DNA of 64,000 nucleotides from JAFEDN01 sp963712715 (GCA_963712715.1 CAVQJI010000042.1:1-64000), one strand, 5' to 3'. Shown: positions 43,351 to 52,293, counted from the stretch's first letter. The notes: a model not told the origin generated them from the letters alone. Translations and numbers: made by a program.

Positions 43351-43551
43351 CCGGTTAAAGCCGACTAAAGGGCTCCCGCATTAAAATTTACACAGCGCAA
43401 AACGTTCAATTTTGCTTCAGGTTTGACGAAAAATTGTCCGAAAAAGCGCAGCATAGTACTCTATGTGAGCATTTTTGAGGACGATTTTTTCGTCAAATAT
43501 GAAGCAAAAGTGGACGTTAATCGGCTTTAATGCGGGAGCCCTGAGCCGGCT
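43349..43551. repeat. 203-bp inverted-repeat element between trxA and rho (third type)
   Basis: AGCCGG (43349-43354) and GGGCTCCCGCATTAAA (43370-43385) on the left pair with TTTAATGCGGGAGCCC (43527-43542) and CCGGCT (43546-43551) on the right. Inside, a second pair of arms around TTGACGAAAAATT (near 43433) and its partner near 43485 form a further stem. There is no gene in it. It begins inside the trxA stop codon. Confidence 0.75.
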
Positions 43552-43562
43552 AAAACTTTATC

Positions 43563-43590
43563 TTGACAACACAGGATAATCAGCTAAACT
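43563..43590 (+). promoter_or_regulatory. Probable rho promoter
   Basis: TTGACA (43563-43568) and TAAACT (43585-43590) with a 16-base spacer, just after the repeat element. The rho leader that follows is about 160 bases long (43595-43754) without an open frame, consistent with rho autoregulation by its leader in enterics, but no detail can be seen here. Confidence 0.6.
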
Positions 43591-43754
43591 AGTGGCCATA
43601 GGATGATTATCCTTGGAATACTGGTTTCCCGGACTCCTTAAAATCCAATCGACTATCCCCATTTCCATCATCTCAAGTTGATCTTTTTGGGCGTCTTTAC
43701 GTGTACATCAGATAGTTACGATTTGGGCCAGTTAACCCTTAAGTGTGAGGCATT

Positions 43755-45005
43755 ATGAATCTTACTGAATTGAAACAAAAAATTCCCTCCGAATTAATGA
43801 GCATGGCCCAGCAATTGGGCATTGAGCGGGTCAGCAATCTCCGCAAACAGGATCTGACCTTTGCTATTTTAAAGAGTCAAGCCCAAAAGGGTGAGGATAT
43901 TTATGGTGACGGCGTTTTGGAAATTTTGCAGGACGGGTTTGGATTTTTGCGTTCCGCCCCCTATCTGGCAGGACCGGACGATATTTATGTTTCTCCCAGC
44001 CAGGTCCGCCGTTTTGGTTTACGGACCGGCGACAGTGTGGCCGGTAAAATTCGACCACCCAAAGAAGGCGAACGTTATTTTGCATTGTTGCAGGTGGAAA
44101 CCATAAATCTTGATCCACCTGAAGAACTTAAGAACAAGATCGTATTTGAAAGTCTCACGCCATTATTCCCGAATGAACGTTTGTCCCTGCAATTAGGCAA
44201 TGGCAGTACCGAAGATATCACGGCACGCATGATTGATCTGGTGGCGCCTATTGGTAAAGGCCAGCGCGGTTTGATTGTTTCCCCGCCGAAGGCCGGTAAA
44301 ACCATGATGCTGCAGAATATCGCGCATTCCATAGCTGAAAATTACCCCGAATGTATCCTGATGGTTTTATTGATTGACGAGCGTCCTGAAGAAGTGACGG
44401 AGATGGAGCGTTCAGTAAAAGGTGAAGTGGTTGCTTCTACTTTTGACGAACCCGCGACTCGCCACGTTCAGGTAGCCGAAATGGTCATCGAAAAAGCCAA
44501 ACGATTGGTTGAACATGGCCGGGATGTGGTTATCCTGCTCGATTCGATCACCCGCCTGGCCCGCGCTTACAACACGGTCGTGCCGGCTTCGGGTAAAGTG
44601 TTGACGGGTGGTGTGGATGCGAACGCCTTACAACGACCCAAGCGGTTTTTTGGTGCTGCGCGAAATATTGAAGAAGGCGGCAGTTTGACCATTATCGCCA
44701 CAGCCCTGGTAGACACTGGTTCCAAGATGGACGATGTGATTTATGAAGAGTTCAAGGGTACCGGAAATATGGAAGTTCATCTGGACCGTCGAATTGCGGA
44801 GAAACGTCTGTTTCCTGCGCTCAACATTAATCGTTCCGGCACCCGGCGCGAGGAACTGATTACCAAACCGGATGAACTGCAGAAAATGTGGATTCTACGT
44901 AAAATTCTTCATCCGATGGACGAATTGGCCGCCAATGAATTTTTAGTGGAACGGTTAAAATTAACCAAAACTAACGATGATTTCTTTGACTCCATGAAGG
45001 GATAA
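43755..45005 (+). CDS. rho: Transcription termination factor Rho
   Basis: The 416-residue hexameric RNA helicase has the N-terminal Rho domain (LNLTELKQKIPSELMSMAQQ), the RNA-binding cold-shock fold (GVLEILQDGFGFLRSA), Walker A PPKAGKTMML, ILLIDERPEEVTEMERSV, Walker B VVILLDSITRLARA, and the bicyclomycin/RNA Q- and R-loops (GGVDANALQRPKRFFGAARN). It ends Rho-dependent transcripts. Slightly shorter than E. coli Rho (419). An intact, unmistakable member. Confidence 0.97.
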   Translation: MNLTELKQKIPSELMSMAQQLGIERVSNLRKQDLTFAILKSQAQKGEDIYGDGVLEILQDGFGFLRSAPYLAGPDDIYVSPSQVRRFGLRTGDSVAGKIRPPKEGERYFALLQVETINLDPPEELKNKIVFESLTPLFPNERLSLQLGNGSTEDITARMIDLVAPIGKGQRGLIVSPPKAGKTMMLQNIAHSIAENYPECILMVLLIDERPEEVTEMERSVKGEVVASTFDEPATRHVQVAEMVIEKAKRLVEHGRDVVILLDSITRLARAYNTVVPASGKVLTGGVDANALQRPKRFFGAARNIEEGGSLTIIATALVDTGSKMDDVIYEEFKGTGNMEVHLDRRIAEKRLFPALNINRSGTRREELITKPDELQKMWILRKILHPMDELAANEFLVERLKLTKTNDDFFDSMKG

Positions 45006-45047
45006 CGAATTAATACCCGTGCTGTCGCCGCCCAAATACTTGCCGGA

Positions 45048-46322
45048 GTGATCCGTGACAGGCGTTCACTGGCGGAACTGCTTCGACAGAAAATTCCTTC
45101 TTCGTTAGCGGCTCGCGATCAGGCGCTGGTTAAAGAGTATTGTTTCGGCGTATTACGCTGGTACGAGCGCTTAAAAAGCATCGCCGCTTTGCTGATATAT
45201 AAACCGCTGAAATCACGTGAGCAGGAGATTGCCGCGCTATTGTTAGTTGGACTTTACCAGCTTATTTATTTAAATACGCCTTCACACGCCGCGGTTTCTG
45301 AAACCGTCGCAGCGGCACAAGTCCTCAAAAAAGCATGGGCGAAGGGACTGATTAATCAGGGCTTGCGTCAGTTTCTTAAGCGAAAAAATTTTTTTCTGGA
45401 AAAGGCGGATGCTGACGAAACCGGCCGGTTTTCTCATCCGCGGTGGATGATCGATGCCATCAAAACCGCATGGCCCGAGTATTGGGAATCCATTCTGACA
45501 GAGAACAATAATCATGCGCCGTTGTTTTTACGCGTTAATTTACGGAAAAATTCCCGCGAGGAATACCAGGCGCGTCTGTGGCAACATCAAATTAATTCTT
45601 TTATTGTAGAGGATTCGCCGACGGCATTGCGGTTAGATCAACCCCGGGCGGTAGAGCTTTTACCAGGATTTAGTGAGGGATGCTGTAGCGTGCAGGATCT
45701 GGCGAGTCAATACATCGTGGAACTGCTTAATTTAAAACCGCGACAGCGCATACTGGATGCCTGTGCCGCGCCCGGAGGAAAAACCTGTCATATTCTTGAA
45801 GCGGCGTCAGACCTGACGGAATTAATCGCTATTGATCAGAAGGCTGAACGGTTACGCCGGGTGGAAGAAAACATTCAACGGCTGCAGCTGCCGTTGCAGG
45901 CATTACGATTATTGACTGCGGATGCTGCACAACCTGAGCAGTGGTGGGACGGCCGGCATTTCGATCGTATATTACTGGATGCGCCCTGCTCCGGTACAGG
46001 AGTCATCCGTCGTCACCCCGACATTAAAATTTTGCGTGAGCCTTCTGACATTATTGCCAGCGCACGTCAGCAAAAGCGATTGCTCACAGTTTTATGGCCA
46101 TTATTAAAACCAGGCGGTCTTTTACTTTACACAACTTGCGCTATTTTTACCGAGGAAAACACCGAAATCATTGAAAGTTTCTGCCGCGATAACCATGATG
46201 CAGTTCCTTTGCCTATCGACTTAAAACAGGGTATTCCGCAAAAAATAGGTCATCAATTATTACCCACCGCGCAGAGTACCGACGGTTTTTATTATGCTCT
46301 GCTCACTAAAAGCTGTGATTAA
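45048..46322 (+). CDS. rsmB: 16S rRNA (cytosine-967-C5)-methyltransferase RsmB
   Basis: The 424-residue protein has an N-terminal NusB-like helical domain and a C-terminal methyltransferase domain with ILDACAAPGGKTCHILE (SAM binding), LIAIDQKAERL, LLDAPCSGTGVIRRHPD with the first cysteine, and LLYTTCAIFTEEN with the catalytic cysteine. The GTG at 45048 leaves off the family start. Codons for NTRAVAAQILAG lie in frame upstream from 45012, preceded by ATT at 45009, so initiation at ATT is possible, or the ATG has been lost. The 3' end (about 46215-46322) is repeated in diverged form at 48212-48330. Confidence 0.93.
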   Translation: MIRDRRSLAELLRQKIPSSLAARDQALVKEYCFGVLRWYERLKSIAALLIYKPLKSREQEIAALLLVGLYQLIYLNTPSHAAVSETVAAAQVLKKAWAKGLINQGLRQFLKRKNFFLEKADADETGRFSHPRWMIDAIKTAWPEYWESILTENNNHAPLFLRVNLRKNSREEYQARLWQHQINSFIVEDSPTALRLDQPRAVELLPGFSEGCCSVQDLASQYIVELLNLKPRQRILDACAAPGGKTCHILEAASDLTELIAIDQKAERLRRVEENIQRLQLPLQALRLLTADAAQPEQWWDGRHFDRILLDAPCSGTGVIRRHPDIKILREPSDIIASARQQKRLLTVLWPLLKPGGLLLYTTCAIFTEENTEIIESFCRDNHDAVPLPIDLKQGIPQKIGHQLLPTAQSTDGFYYALLTKSCD

Positions 46323-46384
46323 GAGGCATGCGGTCAATTGGTGAAGATTTTGAATTCAGCCCAAGCCTTCCACCTCTTTTGACC

Positions 46385-46422
46385 TTGTTTCGATTATTTC
46401 GTTTATGCTATAATTAACATAA
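46385..46422 (+). promoter_or_regulatory. Promoter and probable operator of the HTH/PIN pair
   Basis: TTGTTT (46385-46390) and TATAAT (46409-46414) are 18 bases apart. TTATG at 46403-46407 and CATAA at 46418-46422 form an inverted repeat overlapping the -10 box, a usual place for toxin-antitoxin autoregulation. Confidence 0.5.
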
Positions 46423-46446
46423 GTTCAAACCAACCCAGAGGTTAAT

Positions 46447-46914
46447 ATGCCATATACCAAAGCTATCGAAACTATCATTCCTTCTAAAAAGGATACCTCT
46501 TTGGCTGAACTGTCGAGCCGGATATTGGCTACTCAGATAAAATCAACCAAAAAAAACCCCAGTATTCAGATTCTTATAGAAGGGAAAGCTCAAGAATCAG
46601 TCACCCTACCCGCCACTGCCTTACGCGTATTGGTCGATATTCTGGTACAAATGGCCGAAGGAAATGCTGTCAGCATCATTCCCATTCGCGCCGAACTCAC
46701 AACGCAAGAGGCGGCGGAGTTGCTGAACGTTTCTCGTCCCCACATGGTTAGCCTGGTGGAAAGTGGTGAAATCCCTCATAGAAAAGTAGGTAGTCATCGG
46801 CGTATACTGGCCAAAGATGTGCTGGCATATAAAACTAAAATTGACGAAGCCCGTCTAAAGACTCTGGCCGAGTTATCCGAACAAGCACAAAAACTGAAAA
46901 TGGGATATGAATAG
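46447..46914 (+). CDS. Antitoxin with excisionase-like helix-turn-helix
   Basis: The 155-residue protein has an N-terminal part of unknown fold and a central DNA-binding helix-turn-helix of the excisionase/MerR type (LTTQEAAELLNVSRPHMVSLVESGEIPHRKVGSHRRILAKDVLAY, residues about 86-131). The C-terminal Lys/Glu-rich helix is the likely toxin-binding part. It is followed five bases later by a PIN-domain gene, a well-known pairing of an HTH antitoxin with a VapC-like RNase. It probably represses its own promoter. Confidence 0.85.
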   Translation: MPYTKAIETIIPSKKDTSLAELSSRILATQIKSTKKNPSIQILIEGKAQESVTLPATALRVLVDILVQMAEGNAVSIIPIRAELTTQEAAELLNVSRPHMVSLVESGEIPHRKVGSHRRILAKDVLAYKTKIDEARLKTLAELSEQAQKLKMGYE

Positions 46915-46919
46915 TTTTT

Positions 46920-47489
46920 ATGGATCGATTAATTGCAGTCTATGATTCTTGCGTACTGTATCCCGCGCCTTTACGAGACTTACTCATGCATTTGGCGCTA
47001 ACGGATTTATTTCAGGCCAAGTGGACGGATACTATTCACCGGGAATGGATGAAAAATGTTCTGGCTAATCGACCTGAACTCACATTAAATCAACTTCAAC
47101 GCACACGCGATTTAATGGACATGCATGTACGCGATTGTTTGGTGACTGGACATGAAGTATTAATTCCCACTCTATCTTTACCAGATCCCGATGACCATCA
47201 TGTCTTAGCTGCAGCTATTTCTGCTTCAGCTTCAATAATAGTGACCTACAATCTTAAAGATTTTCCAGTTAAATCAACACAAGGATACGGTATCGAAGCC
47301 TGGCATCCTGACGATTTTATTTCCTATTTTATTGATACAGCACCAGGTGCTGTCTGTGCAGCAGTGCAGAGACTCAGGGGAACATTAAAGAATCCGGCCA
47401 TCGAAAGAGAGCCTTATTTTGAAATATTAGAACGCCAGGCATTGCCTAAAACCGTGACAAAATTACGTGAGTTTTCTACATTGATTTAA
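46920..47489 (+). CDS. PIN-domain toxin (VapC-like ribonuclease)
   Basis: The 189-residue protein has PIN-family acidic residues: Asp near residue 9 in IAVYDSCVLYPAPLRD, Asp98-Asp100-Asp101 in LPDPDDHHVLAAA, and the later Asp in VTYNLKDFP. The fold ends around residue 140, with a helical C-terminal extension. PIN toxins cut tRNA or rRNA; the target cannot be deduced. It forms a type II toxin-antitoxin pair with the gene five bases upstream and lies in a segment flanked by rsmB 3'-end sequences. Confidence 0.87.
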   Translation: MDRLIAVYDSCVLYPAPLRDLLMHLALTDLFQAKWTDTIHREWMKNVLANRPELTLNQLQRTRDLMDMHVRDCLVTGHEVLIPTLSLPDPDDHHVLAAAISASASIIVTYNLKDFPVKSTQGYGIEAWHPDDFISYFIDTAPGAVCAAVQRLRGTLKNPAIEREPYFEILERQALPKTVTKLREFSTLI

Positions 47490-47614
47490 GGGGTGCGATT
47501 TTTTCTGTGGCGCACTAAATGAATATAATCGCATAAGGAGAGATTTTGGTAAGTTACATTTTTAAGTAATTAAGTGTAATATAAAAGGATCTGTTTTATT
47601 CTGGAGATTAAATC

Positions 47615-47937
47615 ATGCGTCTGTGTCGTGCTGCTCCATGGTTACCTGGTTTAAACTCACCTTTGTCTTGGGGATCACTATTATTAGGCGCAGGGTTTCT
47701 ATTATTTGGCAAAGATGAAGCTGACTATAATCAAGCCATTTACCTTTTAGCTATCTCTGGAGTTTCTTTATTAACAACTAATACGCCAGCGCGCTGTACT
47801 TCAGTCATAGGAGGTATTTTACGTTTTTCGGGATCTATCTGAGGATTCTAGGCTTTTGGGGTCAAACAGCAGCCATTAGTTATGCTATTGTAGAAAGCGC
47901 TCAGGCTATACGAGAAACCGCTCCTCGTTATGCCTAG
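47615..47937 (+). CDS. Small membrane protein, one frameshift
   Basis: A start at 47615 with a GGAG site nine bases upstream encodes 75 residues ending RFSGSI, with two hydrophobic segments (SLLLGAGFLLFG and AIYLLAISGVSLL). One base shift near 47832 brings in a further 35 or so codons that are also coherent (LRILGFWGQTAAISYAIVES, AQAIRETAPRYA) and stop at 47937. So the original protein was probably about 107 residues. I do not recognise a family. Confidence 0.45.
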
Positions 47938-48120
47938 TCTGACTTAAATTTTCTAATGAAGCTTTATAAAAAAGGGTTTTAAAATTTTTTGTAAGATCTT
48001 GCAATCCCTAATGAGCCCACTTTGATTACTTTTTATTTTTATTGGCTTCGCCAGAATTCGCGTTTTAAATAAATTAACTCAAAACTCAGGTTCAGAGGAG
48101 TGTCAGAGGGGTTGCTTATC

Positions 48121-48190
48121 TATATAAATGAAGGGGATTTTTGAATATAAATCCCTCCTAACCTCCCTTTTTCAAAGGGAGGAATAGGAA
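48121..48190. repeat. G-run/C-run hairpin repeat (partner at 20352)
   Basis: AAGGGGATTTTTGAATATAA into ATCCCTCCTAACC, then CTCCCTTTTTCAAAGGGAG. This closely resembles the right half of the repeat in the aro operon. It lies just left of the diverged rsmB fragment. Confidence 0.65.
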
Positions 48191-48211
48191 GATTTACCCC
48201 TAAAATTCAAG

Positions 48212-48330
48212 TTCTTTGCCCATCGCGTTAAAACCCGGTATTCCGCAAAAAATGGGTCATCAATTATTACCCAACGCGCAGGGTACCGATGGCTTTTATT
48301 ATGCCATGCTAACTAAAAAAGTTTCATGAT
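48212..48330 (+). pseudogene. Diverged copy of the rsmB 3' end
   Basis: This stretch encodes GIPQKMGHQLLPNAQGTDGF, then YYAMLTKKVS and stop, against GIPQKIGHQLLPTAQSTDGF and YYALLTKSCD at the end of rsmB (46322). Differences are mainly synonymous or conservative, so it looks like the end of a related but distinct rsmB rather than a recent tandem copy. No other part of a second rsmB is seen. It bounds the segment with the toxin-antitoxin pair. Confidence 0.8.
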
Positions 48331-48701
48331 TCGTCTGATTTTAAGCCTTTCCTGAATGATGGAAAAAGAAAGTTTACAACTATAATTCCCATTCCGATGA
48401 TTTGAACGAGGTTGCCACCGAAAATTCCTTTTATTAGCCAGCCATATTTTTCGAAATTCCAATAACCTAATCCAGTGTTACGCACCATTATGGCATTAAA
48501 AATTAATATGAAAGATACCCAAACAAGGATTGCCCAAGACCATTTGGTTCTCAATTTATAAAATTTTATTTTACCATGCAATTCAACCTGTTCAACATCA
48601 CCTTTCTGAAGAGTTTTACGATATAAAAAAATAGTCTGTTTCTTCCCGGCTTTGGATGCGATATCAAAGGGGCTTTCTTCAGACTCCGAAGGAATACTCA
48701 T
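48324..48701 (-). CDS. Small membrane protein paired with ImmA/IrrE peptidase
   Basis: The 125-residue protein has a soluble N-terminus (about 1-55, with a short EESPFDIASKAG start) and two transmembrane segments (WSWAILVWVSFILIFNAIM near 54-73, and LVQIIGMGIIVVNFLF near 98-114). Its start overlaps the upstream peptidase gene by 23 bases, so the two are translationally coupled. No known domain is recognised. It may be the target, immunity factor or partner of the peptidase. Confidence 0.65.
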   Translation of the reverse strand: MSIPSESEESPFDIASKAGKKQTIFLYRKTLQKGDVEQVELHGKIKFYKLRTKWSWAILVWVSFILIFNAIMVRNTGLGYWNFEKYGWLIKGIFGGNLVQIIGMGIIVVNFLFPSFRKGLKSDES

Positions 48702-49191
48702 TTTTCAACCTGATCCTTATGACTGGCTCCGATACGGCAAATAATGTGGCTAATTCAGAAATAGAAGCGATCTTTCTGTATTTATCTAATAAAAATTTCG
48801 GTACCAATAAATGAGCGGCAAATGTATTTGCCTCTCTCTCCTTGGGATCTTTTTGGTCTTTGAAAACCTGATCCCGATAAAGAATTTTATAATTTTTTGA
48901 TTCTGCCCATTCTTTGTGTAGTCTTTGGTGCCCAAGTTCATGAGCAATCGTGAAAGTCATGCGGGGAGCGTATTCATTGGCATTAACATAAATAGCGTTT
49001 TCATTCGAAAGATAAAAACCTGAAATGTTATCGTGTTTCTTTTCAAAAGTTGCAAAATTAACAATGATCCCCAGATTTCTGGCAATTTTTGCAGGATCCA
49101 CCGGAGCCGATTCAATTCCGGAAAATTTCAAAAGATCAAGCGCACATTTTTTAGCTTTTTCGTAGTCCGGCTTTACGGATAACTCATCCAT
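48679..49191 (-). CDS. ImmA/IrrE-family zinc metallopeptidase
   Basis: The 170-residue protein has the zinc motif MTFTIAHELGHQRLH (HExxH) and a downstream DPKEREANTFAAHLLVP, in which the Glu completes the site. It is the short form, without an N-terminal XRE helix-turn-helix. ImmA in ICEBs1 cleaves its partner repressor; other members process regulators or act in toxin-antitoxin-like modules. The ATG at 49191 has a GGGAGA site eight bases upstream; a longer start at 49236 is less likely. No XRE repressor gene is adjacent; instead, an overlapping two-segment membrane protein follows. Confidence 0.85.
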   Translation of the reverse strand: MDELSVKPDYEKAKKCALDLLKFSGIESAPVDPAKIARNLGIIVNFATFEKKHDNISGFYLSNENAIYVNANEYAPRMTFTIAHELGHQRLHKEWAESKNYKILYRDQVFKDQKDPKEREANTFAAHLLVPKFLLDKYRKIASISELATLFAVSEPVIRIRLKNEYSFGV

Positions 49192-49362
49192 TTTTAGTCT
49201 CCCTGCAAAATAACTTCGTAAAAAACCAATCATCATGCTAAACTTTTAATTTATTTAAATTTGTTTTCCTATTGAATTTTATATACCCATTAATATTTTC
49301 AATATAACATGGATACGATTCTGCTGCAAATATTTTTAGCTGAGCAGGCGGCCATTCAGGGT

Positions 49363-49426
49363 ATATACCTCTCACACCTGAAGTGCGGATGCTAAAACTT
49401 CGCATCTTCAGGTGTGAGAGGTATAT
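49363..49426. terminator. Hairpin overlapping the end of the gamma carbonic anhydrase gene
   Basis: ATATACCTCTCACACCTGAAG (from 49363) pairs with its inverse ending at 49426; one arm encodes the last codons of the anhydrase and the other lies downstream. The stem is about 25 bp. It probably ends the minus-strand transcript, although a T-run is not evident. Confidence 0.55.
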
Positions 49427-49955
49427 GATGCTGATTTTTCAACTGGACGTAATAATTGGCGGAATAGCCGAGAAATTCCAGTTCCTGGTCGTTGAGGGGG
49501 CGAACGCGGCGGGCCGGGGAACCTAGCCATAGGTATCCACCGGTGAGGGTTTTACCGGGAGTCACCAAACTGCCCGCGCCGATGATAACATCAGGTTCGA
49601 CGGTCACGCCGTCCATGAGACAAACGCCCATACCCACTAAACAGCGGTCGCCGATGGTGCAACCGTGTAAAATGCAGCGATGTCCTACCGTGACGTCATT
49701 GCCAATGACGGTGGCATAGCCTTGGGGATTGAATTTTCCGGCATGCGTGACATGGATTATTGTGCCATCCTGTATATTACTGCGCTTCCCAATGGAAATG
49801 GTATTGATATCGGCGCGAACAACGGCCATCGGCCATATTGAACAGTCTTCATCGAGAACCGCCTGGCCTATCACCAGCGCGGTCTCATCCACAAATGCAG
49901 ATGGGTGTATCTGCGGTGTTAATTGACCAAATTGACGGATGGAAACATTTTTCAT
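49392..49955 (-). CDS. Gamma carbonic anhydrase family protein (YrdA-like)
   Basis: The 187-residue left-handed beta-helix protein has hexapeptide repeats and the three zinc His (GTIIHVTH, and VGHRCILHGC). The family includes E. coli YrdA and CaiE; some have carbonic anhydrase activity, others bind metal with unknown role. I chose the ATG at 49955 (MKNVSIRQFG); a longer in-frame start at 50039 would add residues without family match. Single gene, diverging from uvrD. Confidence 0.9.
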   Translation of the reverse strand: MKNVSIRQFGQLTPQIHPSAFVDETALVIGQAVLDEDCSIWPMAVVRADINTISIGKRSNIQDGTIIHVTHAGKFNPQGYATVIGNDVTVGHRCILHGCTIGDRCLVGMGVCLMDGVTVEPDVIIGAGSLVTPGKTLTGGYLWLGSPARRVRPLNDQELEFLGYSANYYVQLKNQHHIPLTPEDAKF

Positions 49956-50060
49956 TGGGCGAATATACAGCAATTCCTGGTGAATTTTAACTGTTTGGAT
50001 AATAAAAATAAACCTGCCTTGCCCGATGGGGGATCGCAAGAGGGAGAGAGCTTCGCTCCT

Positions 50061-50083
50061 CCCCCTTCATTCCGAGCATCGGC
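50061..50083 (-). repeat. 23-bp dispersed repeat (partner at 8752-8774)
   Basis: Exact inverse copy of the 23-bp motif near rpmH. Here it is joined to AGGAGCGAAGCTCT, which forms a hairpin. It lies in the leader of uvrD. Confidence 0.6.
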
Positions 50084-50133
50084 AAGGCCTCGCGCAGGAT
50101 ATAAACCAGAATTGTTCTTTGCTACAATGCGGC

Positions 50134-52293
50134 ATGGAAAGTTTATTGCAATCTCTCAACGACGCCCAGCGAGCCGCTGTTTCCGCGCCGCCGGGGCATC
50201 TCCTGATACTGGCCGGAGCCGGGAGTGGGAAAACCCGGGTACTGGTGCATCGCATGGCCTGGTTAATGGTTCACGAACGTGTTTCTCCCTATTCTATTTT
50301 ATCCGTTACTTTTACCAATAAAGCAGCTTATGAAATGCGTTCGCGAATTGAAACTTTATTGGGAATTCCACTCGCGGGTATGTGGGCGGGTACATTTCAT
50401 GGTTTGGCGCATCGTTTATTGCGATCGCACTGGGAAGCGGCCGGCCTGCCACAATCTTTTCAGATTCTCGATGCAGATGATCAATACCGTTTAATTCGAC
50501 GGGTCCATAAAAATTTAGAGCTGGACGAAACCCGCTGGCCGCCGAAGCAATCACAATGGTTTATCAATAAAAATAAAGAAGAAGGGCTGCGTCCGCAAAC
50601 TCCCGCGGGGATGGATAATTATTTTGATGAAGTCATGCAAAAAGTATATGGCGCCTACGAAGAAATGTGCCGTCAGAGCGGGCTGGTGGATTTTTCAGAA
50701 TTATTATTGCGGTCTCTGGAAGTATTACAGCAACACGAAGATATAAGAGCGCACTATCAACAGCGTTTCCGCCACATTCTGGTGGATGAATTTCAGGATA
50801 CCAACACAATACAGTATAACTGGCTGAAATTACTCGCGGGAGAAAATAACTGGTTAATGGCGGTGGGAGACGATGATCAATCCATTTATAGCTGGCGCGG
50901 CGCTAAAATCGAAAATATGCAGCGTTTCGCTCAGGAATTTCCGGATGTGAAAACGATTCGTCTGGAACAAAATTATCGTTCCACGAGCGCCATTTTGCAG
51001 GCTGCCAATGCGGTGATCAGCCGCAATCGAAATCGTTTGGGAAAAAATTTATGGACTCACGGCGATACCGGCGTTCCCATCACTTTATACACGGCTTTTA
51101 ATGAACGTGACGAAGCGCATTATGTGGTTTCAACTATTCGCGAATGGGCAAGGCAGGGTTATGCCTATAAAGATATGGCGATTCTTTATCGTTCCAATGC
51201 GCAGTCGCGTATTTTAGAAGAACAGCTGCTCGATGCGCGAATAGCGTATCATATTTACGGAGGTTTGAAATTTTTTGAGCGTGCTGAAATTAAGGATGCC
51301 TTAGCGTATTTGCGATTATTGGCTAATCGCCACGACGATGCCGCTTTCGAACGAGTGGTGAATTTACCGACCCGCGGTATTGGTGAAACCACTCTGAATG
51401 TATTGCGTGAAAAAGCCCGCGTGAATACTATTTCTTTATGGCTGGCGGCCGAGCAGGTGATTGCGAACGGTGAATTGACCAGCCGGGCAGCGAATGCCTT
51501 GCAGGTTTTTTTAAACTTAATCCGTGCACTTGCGCAGAATGGTCAAACTAAAACCCTGGATGAGAAAACCAATGAGATATTGCATACCACGGGTTTACTG
51601 GCGCATCATGCCAAAGATAAAACAGAAAAAGGCATATCACGGGTAGAAAATCTGGAAGAACTCGTCTCCGCCACCCGTCAATTCCGCCCCCGCGAAGAGG
51701 AAGAAAACCTAACGTTGTTAGATGCGTTTTTAGCTCACGTAGCTCTGGAAGCCGGGGAGGGGCAGGCTGCTGCAAACGCAGATTGCGTGCATCTGATGAC
51801 ATTACATTCCGCAAAAGGTTTGGAATTTCCCATCGTATTTATGGTTGGGCTCGAAGAAGAATTATTTCCCCACAAGATGTCGATGGAAGAAGGCAGCGGT
51901 TTAGAAGAAGAACGGCGTTTATGTTATGTGGGCATGACCCGCGCCATGCAGCGGCTCTATTTTTCTTATGCGGAAACGCGCTTTCTGCACGGCATGGAAA
52001 AATTTAATGAGCCTTCACGTTTTATAGCGGAAGTTCCGCCAGAACTGATTGAAGCGGTGCGCCCTGCGGTGCAAATTTCCCGCCCGGCTTCTTTCCGGGA
52101 GTATCCCGCGGAAGAAGATACTTCTCAAATACCCGGTTTTAGTATAGGGCAGCGCGTTAAGCACGCCCGTTTTGGAACAGGCTTGATTGTGGGCGCCGAG
52201 GGTAAGGGTGAATACGCGCGCATTCAGGTTAAATTCGATCAGAATGGCGCCAAGTGGCTGGTGGCCAGTTTTGCGAAACTCGAACTGGCTTAA
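50134..52293 (+). CDS. uvrD: DNA helicase II UvrD
   Basis: The 719-residue superfamily 1A helicase has all motifs: NDAQRAAV (Q), LILAGAGSGKTRVLVHR (I), SVTFTNKAA (Ia), HILVDEFQDTN (II), AVGDDDQSIYSWRGA (III), IRLEQNYRS (IV), LMTLHSAKGLEFP (V), RRLCYVGMTRA (VI). The C-terminal Tudor-like domain FSIGQRVKHARFGTGLIVGA identifies UvrD rather than Rep. It unwinds DNA in nucleotide-excision and mismatch repair. The ATG at 50134 gives the family start MESLLQSLNDAQ; the upstream open stretch is leader and repeat DNA. Confidence 0.96.
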   Translation: MESLLQSLNDAQRAAVSAPPGHLLILAGAGSGKTRVLVHRMAWLMVHERVSPYSILSVTFTNKAAYEMRSRIETLLGIPLAGMWAGTFHGLAHRLLRSHWEAAGLPQSFQILDADDQYRLIRRVHKNLELDETRWPPKQSQWFINKNKEEGLRPQTPAGMDNYFDEVMQKVYGAYEEMCRQSGLVDFSELLLRSLEVLQQHEDIRAHYQQRFRHILVDEFQDTNTIQYNWLKLLAGENNWLMAVGDDDQSIYSWRGAKIENMQRFAQEFPDVKTIRLEQNYRSTSAILQAANAVISRNRNRLGKNLWTHGDTGVPITLYTAFNERDEAHYVVSTIREWARQGYAYKDMAILYRSNAQSRILEEQLLDARIAYHIYGGLKFFERAEIKDALAYLRLLANRHDDAAFERVVNLPTRGIGETTLNVLREKARVNTISLWLAAEQVIANGELTSRAANALQVFLNLIRALAQNGQTKTLDEKTNEILHTTGLLAHHAKDKTEKGISRVENLEELVSATRQFRPREEEENLTLLDAFLAHVALEAGEGQAAANADCVHLMTLHSAKGLEFPIVFMVGLEEELFPHKMSMEEGSGLEEERRLCYVGMTRAMQRLYFSYAETRFLHGMEKFNEPSRFIAEVPPELIEAVRPAVQISRPASFREYPAEEDTSQIPGFSIGQRVKHARFGTGLIVGAEGKGEYARIQVKFDQNGAKWLVASFAKLELA

